Shown here: positions 35,001-47,000 of the stretch, one piece after another
Position numbering within the stretch: the stretch's first letter is position 1
How the letters are laid out: every line of letters begins with the position of its first letter
Notes under the pieces: generated by a model
Databases searched by the model: none
What the model was told of the DNA's origin: nothing
The model's input: only the letters and a program-made list of their open reading frames with translations
Made by a program: the position numbers and the translations under genes
NCBI GenBank assembly: GCA_039619475.1
Contig: CM077115.1
Location: 393,858,557 to 393,922,556 of the forward strand
From: Icerya purchasi
Taxonomy: Eukaryota > Arthropoda > Insecta > Hemiptera > Monophlebidae
Direction of reading: 5' to 3'
Length of the DNA stretch: 64,000 nucleotides

Positions 35001-38000
35001 AATCGATAATACCGATGAGGCGGTGCTTATCAGGTTGATGTGTAAGATTCCCAAACATATAATTAACGAAACTAAAATTGGTATTTGGAAAAAGGAAGTA
35101 GCGAAGTGGTTGATGGAATGGTGCGATACTTGAGAGGTCCCGCTTGTTCCCCTGCTCGGGATAGGCGGGGTCTGTTTAACTATATTATCATCCGATTCTA
35201 TTCCTTTCTCGCATATTCGCGGATGTATGTGATAATCAGCACAAATGTGGCATTAGGTATGTGTGCAACTTTGTATAAGACGTACTTCAAAATAGCTTAG
35301 TTTTAAGATGTAGTTAGATGTAAGAATGATAACATGTAAATTTTATATGTCAAATAAACGATAATAAGAGGTTGGGCACTCACATAATGGGCATACTTGC
35401 TCAGTAAGACCCAAAACTTCTTTCCATAAAAAAAAAAAAAAAAAAAATTCTGTCTCTTATTTCTACTCGACTTTACCATACATTCACACTCACGATAAGC
35501 TCCCATATTTTTCTTTCAACTTTTCCTCCTTCCTTCATCTAATTAATTGCTTTTATTCTCCTGGCCACCCTAGACCCGTTCTGCACCATGCCGTTAGATC
35601 GGAATTTTTACAAACTTTAAACTTTCGATTTTCTAACCACGTTATAATCTACACGGACGGTTCCAAGAGTCCAACTGGAGTTGGCGCAGCCTTTCTCTGC
35701 CCTTCTTTAAATCACTCTGAATCCTTTAAACCTCCCTCCTTCTGTTCAACTTTCTGTACTGAGTCTATAGCTATCCTCCATGCACTTTTCTTCATCAGAT
35801 CTTCGAAGGTCTCTCATAATATCCTTATTCTATCAGACTCTCAAAGCGTGCTACAGACTGTTGCATCTTCTCTGCCTTCCCACTCTACCGATTACGTAAT
35901 CATTTTTATACGTTCCTTGGTCCACGACCTCTTCCTTTTTTGTGAAATCCAGATTGATTTCCTTTGGATCCCTGGTCATTCCAGAATAGAAGGAAATGAG
36001 TTGGTTAACTCATTAGCTCGGCGAGATTCTTCTTCCGGCAGGTTTTTTACTACATTTCCATCCATAAATATTAAGATTTTGTCCTCTGCGGCGCATTACC
36101 AATTATGGTTCAACTCCTACTACTCCTCATTCTCTAACCCGGATTCTTTTTACTTGTCCATTCAACCTTCTCTTGCTCTCTGCTCCTGGTTTCTTGACTT
36201 CCCTTTTATGCGTCACTCTAGAATCTCGGCGATATGCCGCCTCCGCTTTGGGCACAGCTTGCTTCTTTTGTTGCTTTTCCGATTCTTTCTCGCGCCATCC
36301 CCATATTATCCTTTGCATCCTCCTAACAGTCACTTTGTATGTGATCCTGATCACATAATGTTCGAATACTCATCATTTTCATCTGAATAATCTTCCTTGT
36401 ACTCCTCTCTCTTACCAAGCAATGTTCCTACTCCCTATTGCGCTGCATCATTCGGTCGACCAAGCGCTTGACATATTCTTGTTGAATGTTTCACTCACAT
36501 AAAAATCTAATTTTTTTTTACTCCCATTTCTTGGGCTAATGTCCTTGCTGACTAACCCGAATTAAAAAAAAAAAATCACTTAAAATAATGAGAGGCATTG
36601 TTTTTTTTCGTTTTTTTTTTTTTTATGATTAGAGAACGTTAGCCCAATTTGCTACTATCTACTCTATATTTAACTCCTTACTTTAAAAATAATATTAAGC
36701 AACAACATTTATGTAAGTCGCTAAAACAGAAAGAGAAACAAAGGTTAAAAAAATTATTTAAGAAATCAAAACAAAAACTTAAAGTGAAAACCCAAATAAA
36801 CCCAATACTTTAGTTCTCAATAATTTAAGTATTGTTATAAACGTACATGAGAATTAGAACATCGGATAAAATAAACAAATTTTCTTAACTGGCGAAACGT
36901 AATGTTTCCGCGCCACATTTTATATTATCTATAGTCTGTCAAATGGAAGAAGTCTTTTCGAGTTTCGTTGCCGAGCGAGAGTGTTGCTCAAAGTAGTGTA
37001 TTAGCAACAGAGCGTGTTTGCTACTATTATTTATAAAAAACAATAAAGAAGCAAACGTTTCTTTTTAATACTAGTTAAAACACTTATCAATCATAAAGTC
37101 CATAATGCATTATATGTTTAATATTAAAAACAAATAAAAACATTCAACATTAGATAAATTACAGGTTTCGTAACCAACACTCGAGTAACCCATTCGACAC
37201 CGAGTGCTCTATACGCCAACTCTCCGTCGCACAGATGGGAAGCCGGGGTAAAAGGACAATTCTGCAAGGATATTGCCAGACAACTAATTGAAGATGACCC
37301 GGGACGCAACTTCAAGGTAATTTTATTCGTTTTTGTTTTTGTTAACGAGAATACTCGAACGAAAATAGCTCATTACACAACCAATAATTGTAGATTTTAG
37401 TAATACTTTTGATATTTGAAATTTTTAAAATCCTTTCACAAGAAAACCTAAAAAGAAACTACGGAAAAAGGAATTGCACAATCGACTCTAGAGTTTGGAT
37501 TTCACCTACTAGTTTCAAATCAATCTCTGATCGCCCAGTCAACTTAAACTGCTACGCTTCGAAATATTTACATCAACAGTCTATATTACCGCGGTGCAGG
37601 CTGGCTTTTTTTGTGGTAAAGGAGAACATTCTATACGTTTACCGTACACGCGTTTACCATATAGCAAATATAAAACCGTCAGTTGTAATTTTTTGCACAC
37701 AATTTTAAAAAATTGAAGTAATTACAAATAAAAAAACTAAGGAATTCAAAAATTTATACTGTTAATAAAGGGCTGTTTGCGCAAAATTAAATTAAGACGC
37801 AATAAAAATATATAACAGTAAATGTAACAACGTTATTAAGTAAAATATGTGTATATAGGAAGTGCATAAATGCAATTTTCATGAATGTAGATATTATTCT
37901 TTGTTTTAAATCAACGAGATGATTCACACATTCGCTTGGCAAAAGGTCTGAATCTTTATTTTTCTAAAAAGAAAATAAATCCATGTTCTTTTATTTATTT

Positions 38001-41000
38001 ATTTCGGTCAGCTTAATTGTTCCGTTCAGTTCGGCTTTTCTTTTTAATATTACTACTCTCCGGATAATTGACTGATTTTTTATTTTTTCTTTAGGTCATT
38101 ATGGGAGGCGGAAGGCAGTGTTTGAAGAATTCTCCTAGTACACCCGACGATCCGGTAGACATTAATGCATGCGAACGGCTGGACGGACAGAATCTTATAA
38201 AACGTTGGGAAGAAGATAAAAACGCGAGAAGAGCGCGTTATCAGTATATCGAAAACGTTGATACACTAAAAATGTTAGACATACGACACATCGAATACGT
38301 CTTAGGTACGCTATGTATTCCAAATTCTGCTTAAATCACGCCCCATTATAAAAGTTAATTAATTTTTAATATTATTACCACACCCATTAAAATTAACGTA
38401 TTTTAGCAAGGAGAAAGCATCTCTCATTTTTAAATTATATTACGACAACACAGTTTATTACTTCCTTTTCTTATATATAAGAAAAAGTAGGGGTGCTTGG
38501 TACGACAGACACCTTGAGTGCAAAGGAAAAGGCGTATCCATGGGTAGAAGATAATGGAGTAGTTGTAGATATAAGATACTAGTCAAATAAGCAATCACGA
38601 ACCAAGAGCAGCTATTGGTGGAAAATCTTATCTAATTTCAATAATGACCGGGTAACGGGCAAAGGGGTGTACAGGTTGGGAACCATCTACAAAATCCCAT
38701 CATCCTTCAACTGTCTATTACTCATGACGAGTTAAGGCCGCCTACATAAGCATATCTTCTACCTTCCTGGTAATGAATTATAAGGTGCGGCGGTCTCCAG
38801 CGAGACGGCTTCCTGACAGCTCTATTCTCCATATAAGGAGTGGCTGTATTTAAATAAACACTAGCAGCGGAATGAGAATTTTTTAAAATCAAGGCTATTA
38901 GGGAATGCTTTTCTTAACGATTTTATATAAAATAATCGCGAGCGGAGTTGTAACAACAGAAAGGTAGTAATACTGCTCTCAGGAAGCAACGCGAAACCAC
39001 TTGAGTATTATCTCCAGGACAGTCATTATTAATAGCTGCTAAATACAACTGTCCCGAGTATTCCTTGAATGAGCAGGAGTGTTGAGAATCGTCCAGCCAG
39101 CTAAAATCAAAAAATATGCTTTTCGAAACATTTGTTACGAAAGACGACTAATGTGATCAGATTATCCGAATACCTTTACTGCTAATAGAAAAATTAGTTT
39201 CAAGCACGGCTCGGAAGATGGCGCTGGTGTGTACGCACGGCGCTCAATAGACGTATCAGCCTTTATGAAACAATCTTCGTAGATTCTCTATGAAAAATCT
39301 CAGTTTTATCACCAGAATTTAATTTATATTATGCATATTATATTGCACTTAATTAAAATTAAAATTTTTACAGTATTTTTTTCCTTTTTACCTAATGAGT
39401 GTTTATAATTATTTAGAACATAGCTCATCACATATACGGTAATAGAACCATTTTAAGTAAACACAAATAAAAATACAAAAAAATTCAAAATTCGAATAAG
39501 CAATAGGATGAATTTATATTTAAAATTTGTAATTAAAAAAAAAAAAAAATTTTTTGAATATATTTTATGCGACAATAAACACGAAGTACAGATACAAAAA
39601 TAAAATGAAGATTTAAATCATTTAAAAATGAAACCAAGAATACAGATGAAAATAAATATTAATACGGATATAATAAAGCAAAAGACTTTTAAGTCGAATT
39701 TAGGAAATATTTGAAAATTTTATTTCCCCTTTGAAGAAGAATACGGTTGTTTTTTTTGTTTTTTTAGAATAAAGTTATTCAAGAATTTTCTTCATATTGT
39801 AACATTTTAAGATAAACATTACTCACCGTGGAATATTATAATTTAAACGTAGAACCATCGATTTATGTATATTAAAAGTATCGATCGTGACCACACAAAA
39901 AAGAACTGATTTCATAACTAGTGATTCCCTTTTGGTTAAGCATTTATTAAAAATGGAACTTTGTAGATCTGTTGGGCAATCTCACATATAAAGCTAAAAG
40001 AAGAATTGATATCTATAAATTGATCTCGATAGAACTCATTAGTTTTTGATATTTACAGCCTCATCGTTTTTACATATTCCTCTGTTGCCGAACGTAATAC
40101 TACAAAAAAAACACGTTGACGATCTTCAAGCGCTCTTGTAATGAATTTTTTATAACTTTAGTGTCGAAAAATTTAATAGAAAAAAAAAAAAAATTACATC
40201 GAACCAGTTAACTGAAACACAAATGCGAAAAACCATTTTCATAATAAACACACCGCTCACAGTAAATTGAAGCAGAAATAAAGCTATCAAAGTTCACATT
40301 TTACACGCGTTCTGAGCATTATCAAATCAAATCAATTTATTATTATTATCATTACAACATAATCCATTTATGCGCATATTTGCGCGAGCGATGGGTATTA
40401 AAGAAATAAAAATCTTTTTTGAACAAATACTGAAATCCTTAAAATTACAATCAAAGTAGAAATATACCGTACAGAACTTATATAAAATAATATAACTTAC
40501 ATTGAATCTATACTCTTAATTTATTTAATTCATTAACATTTACAATTAAAATAAAAGAAAATTTCTACATTTCCATGCAACCAACATACTCTATATGAAT
40601 ATATATTACATCCCCATCCACAATCCTTTATCGATTATTTATAAGATTCCTCAGAAAGACTATTGGAATGGAAAAATTTCAGTAAACATTTACGTATTTT
40701 TTTAAAGTTTTTTAAATCGTCTTTTAAAGTTAGTGGTAAATGGTTGTAAATGAGAGGCGCCATATAGAGGGCTTGGATTCTTGAATGGAATTTCATAAAT
40801 TTAGGTAGCGCAGCTATTTCATTTCCACAACTTCTAGTGATACCCTCCTTAATGTGAAAATTAAATTCTTTTTTTCTATTTAGCATAAACAACAGCAATT
40901 CAGTTTTATATAATGTACTAACATTAAATAAATTATAATCAAATGCAGTTTTCTTGTTTTTAGTGATTAACTTGATTACTCTTTTATTTAAAAACTCAAT

Positions 41001-44000
41001 CTGTGAAAAGTGGCATTTAGCGGTATTACCCCAATGCATCAAACCATACGTCAAGACAGGTTTGTATAGTGATTGGTATAACATATACAGATGATATTCA
41101 TTAAAAAATTCATTCATGTAGTAAAATATATAATTTAACTTCCTGAGTTTAGCAGCTAAATAATCAGTATGCTTATTCCACTGTAATCTACAATCTAAAT
41201 TTAAACCCAGATATTTGATTTCAAATACTCTTTCTATTTCAGAATTTTCATTTAAACAAATTTTTTCGCAGTCCCACGTGTATTGAGGTTTATGACTATA
41301 TAATATGAATTTAGTTTTCTTTAAATTTACTATAAGCCTATTTGCCTTAAACCAATTTACTAAGGTATCAACATTCCTATTTGCTAGTTGCATTAGGATA
41401 TGGCTGTAACGAGAACTCATGACAATAGCAGTATCATCTGCGTATGTGAACAGTTTTCCCGATATTCTTAAGTTGCACAATTCATTTATGTAAATAAGAA
41501 ATAGAACGGGACCTAAAATACTACCCTGAGGCACCCCATAAATTTGCGTTATATTTTCGCTATGTAATTTATTAATTTTCGTAACATATTTTCTATTATT
41601 TAAATACGATTTCAACCAGTTGTAAATACTACCCCGGAAACCACACGAATATAGCTTGGCTAACAAAATTTTGTGGTCTACCACATCAAAAGCTTTTCTC
41701 AAGTCAAAATAGACAGCTAAGCATGATTTTCCCTTTTCTAGATTTTCCGTAATGTAGGATACGTGCTTAAATAGCGCAATATCAGTTCCTTTTCCCTCTA
41801 AAAATCCGTATTGGTTTGTACTAAAAAAATTTTTGTTATGTAGGAAACCCATTATTCTCATCTTTATACATTTCTCAAAAATTTTTGAAATACTAGGTAG
41901 TATACATATTGGTCTGTAATTTGCCATATCACATTTGTCACCTCCCTTATATACTGGAGTAATGATACCTAATTTTAAAATGTTGGGGAATATTCCAACC
42001 TTTACAGATTCGTTAAACAAAAGAGTTAAAGGTCTGACAAAAAATTCTACATTTTCTTTTATTAATAAAATAGATAGCCCATCTGACCCAAACGACGATT
42101 TATTTGGAAAAGACATAATTACATTTTTTATTTCTTCATTCAAATCAATGAATCCGAAAGTTTCCAGGACGTGGGGGCTGTTTGAATGATATGCTGCAAA
42201 CCTCTCGTTTTGCAATAGGTCGGTAACAGAGCTTAAAAAATAATTATTAAAATGACAGGCAACATCATATTCATTCTCGTCTGCATCTAATTTGTTATTA
42301 TTAACAATTACCTCACGTATTCGATGATTTTTACCTCCTAATACTTTTTTCACCACCGTCCAGTATTTCTTCTGGTTCTGTTCGCAACCGTTTAATAATG
42401 CGCTGTAATACTCCTTTTTTGCTGTTCTGGATAACTTTTGTATTAGCTTTGATATTTCTTTATACTCAGAAATCATAGTTTCATTTCCCTTGAAAGTTTT
42501 CATTTTCTTATAAATATTATTTTTCGTATTGGATAAACGTACTATTTCCTGAGTTACCCACGGTGTTCTCTTGCGTGTATTTATTTTTATTTTTCTAATT
42601 TGCTTACACTCATCCACAATTTTGGTAATATTTCGTATAAAATTTTCAAATTTAGCATCAATATCATATTGGGTGTCATAAACAAAATCAGTATTAGTAC
42701 ATAATAGTTTGATGTGAAATAGGTTTTTATCAAAGGAAACATCAAACGTAGGTGGTTTCACTGAAACATAGTCTTCTATAATTAAAGGTATACTTATCGC
42801 AACATGATCAGAAAAACTAACATCTAGTACTTTGAATGATATATCGGAGTTTAGTTTATTGCAATCTAAGCCCCTGACGAAAACATGATCTAAACAGGAA
42901 CTGTAATTTCTATTTTGTCGAAAGAAAGTAGGTTCATTAATGATACTTCTGAAACCATTTGTATTTAATAAATTTAAGTAGTCTATACACTTTGTATCAT
43001 CTAACAAATTTATATTGAAATCCCCAGAAATTATAGATTCTTTTTCGGAAACCTTAATAATCTCTAATAAATCAATCAAAAATTCGGAATGAGCTAATTC
43101 GCAAAATCTATAGATTCCAAAGAATGATATGGATTTACCATTCTGTAATTTTAATTTAACGCCTATAACATTACCAGTTTTAATGCTTATTTTTATTTGT
43201 TCTGTCTTAAAAGAATTTTTAATGTAAACAGTCACCCCGCCAGACCGATTGTTTTCCCTGCACTGCGCGAATAACTCATACCCAGGAATGTTGTACTTAT
43301 ACAATTCATCCTCATAAATCCAAGTTTCAGTCAGTAATACAATATCATAATTTGTGTCCAAGTCATTCAAAAAAAGTAAAAATTCATCAAAATGGGCTTG
43401 TAAACTCTTGATATTTAAATTTAAAAGGTTAATTTTGCTCAAATCCATTTGATAAAGGTATAGATAAACATGCAATATATATACAAACAGGTAAGAATTG
43501 AGGTATCAATAGTTTACAAGTTAACTTAAATCTAACGTAAAAGTGAAACAATTTTTTACGAAAAGAGAATACCACTATACATCCGATTTGAAGCTTGATG
43601 ACAGTGTTATCTACAGTGCCTAACCTAAATAGTTTACCGACTATGAATAAAACAAGAAAAAACATATTTAAACCACACCGCTGGTTAGCTTTTAGCGAAG
43701 TAGTGTAACATTTAAAATTACCCAATCTACACCCGACTGAGGAGGACATTATTAAAGTAATATTTTAATATTATAAGTAAAAACGAAAAAACGGATCCAC
43801 CTAGTGTCAGTAGTAAAAGAAAAATTAGGCGATAAATAACTGCACGTAAAACAAAAAAAAACGGACCCACGTAGTATTAGTAGTAAAAGAAAAATTAAGT
43901 GATAAATAATATGACAACTATGACAAATAAGTGAAATAATAATGATGTAGATAAACAGAAGGTATTCATCGTTAATATGTAAATATAACCGTGTAAAATA

Positions 44001-47000
44001 AAAGGTAAGATTAGTTCCGAAACCATTAATTTTTAGATAATCGGAAGGTACAAAAGAAAAAAGACCAACAAACTTCCATCCGGTAGGTATTCCAAGAGAT
44101 GAACCTACTCCAGTACTCCACCACAATAAGAGCAAAACCAAACCAATAGGAAAGATGTAGAAGAGTAAGCAAATATAAAATAGATATACATGCAAAGAAA
44201 CATAAATCCGTAAAAGCTGAGGCATGCAGTATTGCGACCAGTGTAGGCCGAACTGATTATAAAAATAATAATAATAAGAGAGTAACGTAATATTAAATTC
44301 GTAAACTATATACAAACGAAGGAAATACAAAATGAAACGAAAGTTAATATTAACGCGAGAAATGAGTCATGTACCGCCTAAAAGACTGGAAACTTGCTCG
44401 CTGCTCGCGATACGGATAATCGGCGCAGATTCACTTTTACGAGCAAACACTTTCCCGTCCCGTGCCCATACGAATTTCCAGTCGATGGAGCGTAATCTTC
44501 TCGCGGATTGGAATAGTAGTGAGTTGTTAGGAGACAGGTGCTCATTTATATAAATTTTCGTCTCGCCCGCTATACCGATGTCGCTTACTTTAAGACGCTT
44601 AACACGACTATTTTTCATCAATATTTCTTTTAGCATCCTGCGACAGAACTTTATCACGATGCTCGGGTGGGTCTGTCTGGGTGACTTTGGCAGGCGGTGA
44701 CAAGCATCGATATCCTCTATATTTATTTTCGCATTTACGGCTTCGCCCAGCTTCACAACCAGATCGGTCAAATTCTCTCCTGCTACTTGTGGGATATTCG
44801 AGACGATAACGTTGTTTTTACGCGTGTACTGCTCCAACTTGTTCACGCGTAATGTCAACTCGGCATTCTGTTTTTGTAGCGCATCGTTGTGCTCTCTGGT
44901 TGCGGTTAAGGCACTGAGCATCTCGCTCATACGAGCATCAAAGGATGCCTGCATGTTTACCAGTCGCTCGTTCAGTGCACGTAGCTCGCTCACCACCGGA
45001 TTCAGCGCGGCCTGAATCGCATTACTTTCGTTACCCGCGTTGCTGTCTTCAGCAAGACACGCCGGACACCGCCACGCACCCTTATTCCTTTTAGACATGT
45101 TCCCCACGTCGTCGCTTGCACTCCTGCGCATTCAAAATGCAGGACTCGCAAGCAACGCTGACATGTGACGTATTCCCCATCATCTGGTAGATCACCAGAG
45201 CATTTAGCGCACACTACCGACATGTTAACAGATAAAAGTCAAATAATTACGCATATCTTATTTGTAATGAATATCGACTTGTTTGAAATGAAATTTACCA
45301 GCTCCACCAGCCAACGAATCTGAACGCAGTAGTTATATTCAAAATATACAATAATAAAAATGATTGTATCTTCAGAACCGCTTGGTATTTTGCGACACTA
45401 AAAAAAGCACTGTAAAGATCGCGTCGAAAACTATTTTGTTAACGTAAATTTAAACAAAGTTATTTCAATCGTAACACAATAAATGAACACGAATCAAGAC
45501 AAAAGTGAGACACGTCCGCACAGTTTGATAATAATAATAATCAGAACTGATCCTGGAATAATACGTTATAAATGATTTCACTTCGATGTTACATTAAACC
45601 AATATAAAATACATGTCTGTTTTTCATAAATAACAGGGTTATTCGCAAATTCGCATTTAAAATACGAACACCATAAAAACGAAACCAATGGCAAGAAACA
45701 ACCGTCTTTGTTAAACATGACAGAAGCTGCAATTCACATATTAAAGAAGAGTACAAATGGATTCTTTTTAATGGTACGTATTTACAAGATTTTATTTAAA
45801 CGATATGCTTAAAATCAACATAAAATTCGTTCCCGTTAATCAAAATTTTTAATTTTACCGAGAAACAGTTCATATCGAAGTAATTACGTAAACAACAAGG
45901 CATACAACAGGATCTCGAATCGAAGTCGGCTCGTCAACTGAAAATGCAATTTCGCTTAAAATAAAAAAAATCGAATTAAACCATTCTAAAAATGATACTG
46001 CGTGTAAATAAAATTGCAGCACATTGCTGATTTCACTCATTCAGCATACAAGATATGAATGAAAAAATAAGCGTATTTTTAACGCAAATATTTAACTTTA
46101 AAAAAAGAACGTTTTTTTTTTATTTTTTATTAATTTCAAAAATATTGCTCATTTTAACTATTTTTCATCTGGATCTAAGAAATGACATGAAAATAATTGA
46201 AAAAGTAAAAATATTCAAAACACATATTCACAAAACATAATTCATTATAAATAAAATATTGCCAACTAGTTTCGTTTGCATAGACCATAATTATGTCATA
46301 AACTAAAAGTTTCCAAGATTATGGTTCCACATAACCGAAACTAATCGGCAATATTTTATTTATAATTAATTATATTTTGTATATTTTTTCCTAATTAAAA
46401 CATTCAATGTTACAGTTTTTAACAAGAATCAACATATAATTTAAAAAGTCGACTATCAGAAATAATTAAAGTAAAAGCAGGGTAAAAAAGGGAAAAGCAA
46501 ACAATAACTGTATTATTTTGAGGTAGGAAAGAGGGAAGCCAAAAATAGCATTAACTCTGCCAAGATCGATTTTTTCTGTCCATATACATCTAATGAATTA
46601 AATTGATAATTCAACGAATAGAGATATCCTTATTATAAGATGATATAAAAAACACGTCTGATAACCTGGATAGTAGAACAAAAATTTAATAAACAACTAA
46701 TAAAGACCTAGGTTACATTTTTATTTAATTCTTAAAATTGTTTGTAGCGGCAATCCGTAAAACCCGATTATTTATTAACCTTTCTCTGAAGGGTAGTTGG
46801 GATGTCAGAAAATCACAAAATAATTTACACAAAAAGCTTCGCCACAACAAATCTAGTGTACGAAACTTTTTTCATTCTCCCAACTTTGTGAATTTTAACG
46901 AAAAATCAGGAAAAGAAATGTACATATTGAATTGCTAAAAACATATATTTTAAATGATTTGTTCTCAGGTAGAAAGTGGGTTAATTGATGTAGCGCATCA

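Larger units (their letters stand above)
30891..36567 (+). mobile_element. I-like LINE (family A), 5'-truncated, split by another LINE
   Basis: The left part (30891 to about 31462) carries the RT thumb: FGPSLVSLSLNSSPIPINNH, FRYLGVFLDSRLSFHKHINH, then a frame change near 31230 and LYSPSDRVQNTCPRLCLGAR and IPKLFIRRFYLGYRFLIKCL. The right part (about 35448-36567) resumes at SYFYSTLPYIHTHDKLPYFS and holds RNase H and a poly(A)-rich end at 36551-36567. Comparison with the minus-strand copy near 2.3-2.7 kb shows that the two parts are contiguous in the uninterrupted element, so the 4-kb insert is a later arrival. It is non-autonomous because of missing 5' RT and endonuclease. Confidence 0.82.
40320..45240 (-). 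mobile_element. CR1-like LINE (element C), near full length, minus strand
   Basis: ORF1 (about 45223-44367) with PHD finger, coiled coil and FP-like domain; a spacer of about 0.9 kb; ORF2 (43475-40635) fully open; then a 3' UTR. It ends near 40320-40345 in a short ATTTG-type tandem repeat (minus sense TTGATTTGATTTGAT) rather than poly(A), as is common for CR1/L2-group LINEs. It lies antisense in a phosphatase intron. One frameshift in ORF1 is the only obvious damage, so insertion is recent. The exact 5' end is unknown. Confidence 0.85.

Noticed and set aside
38101..38334. ATG-initiated ORF as a separate small gene
   Set aside because: It is an internal exon of the phosphatase; the ATG is the Met of VIMGGGR.
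43752..44330. 192-codon minus-strand ORF between LINE ORF1 and ORF2
   Set aside because: Phe/Leu/Tyr-rich as expected from AT-rich sequence; it spans the tandem 70-base repeat and has no LINE domain.
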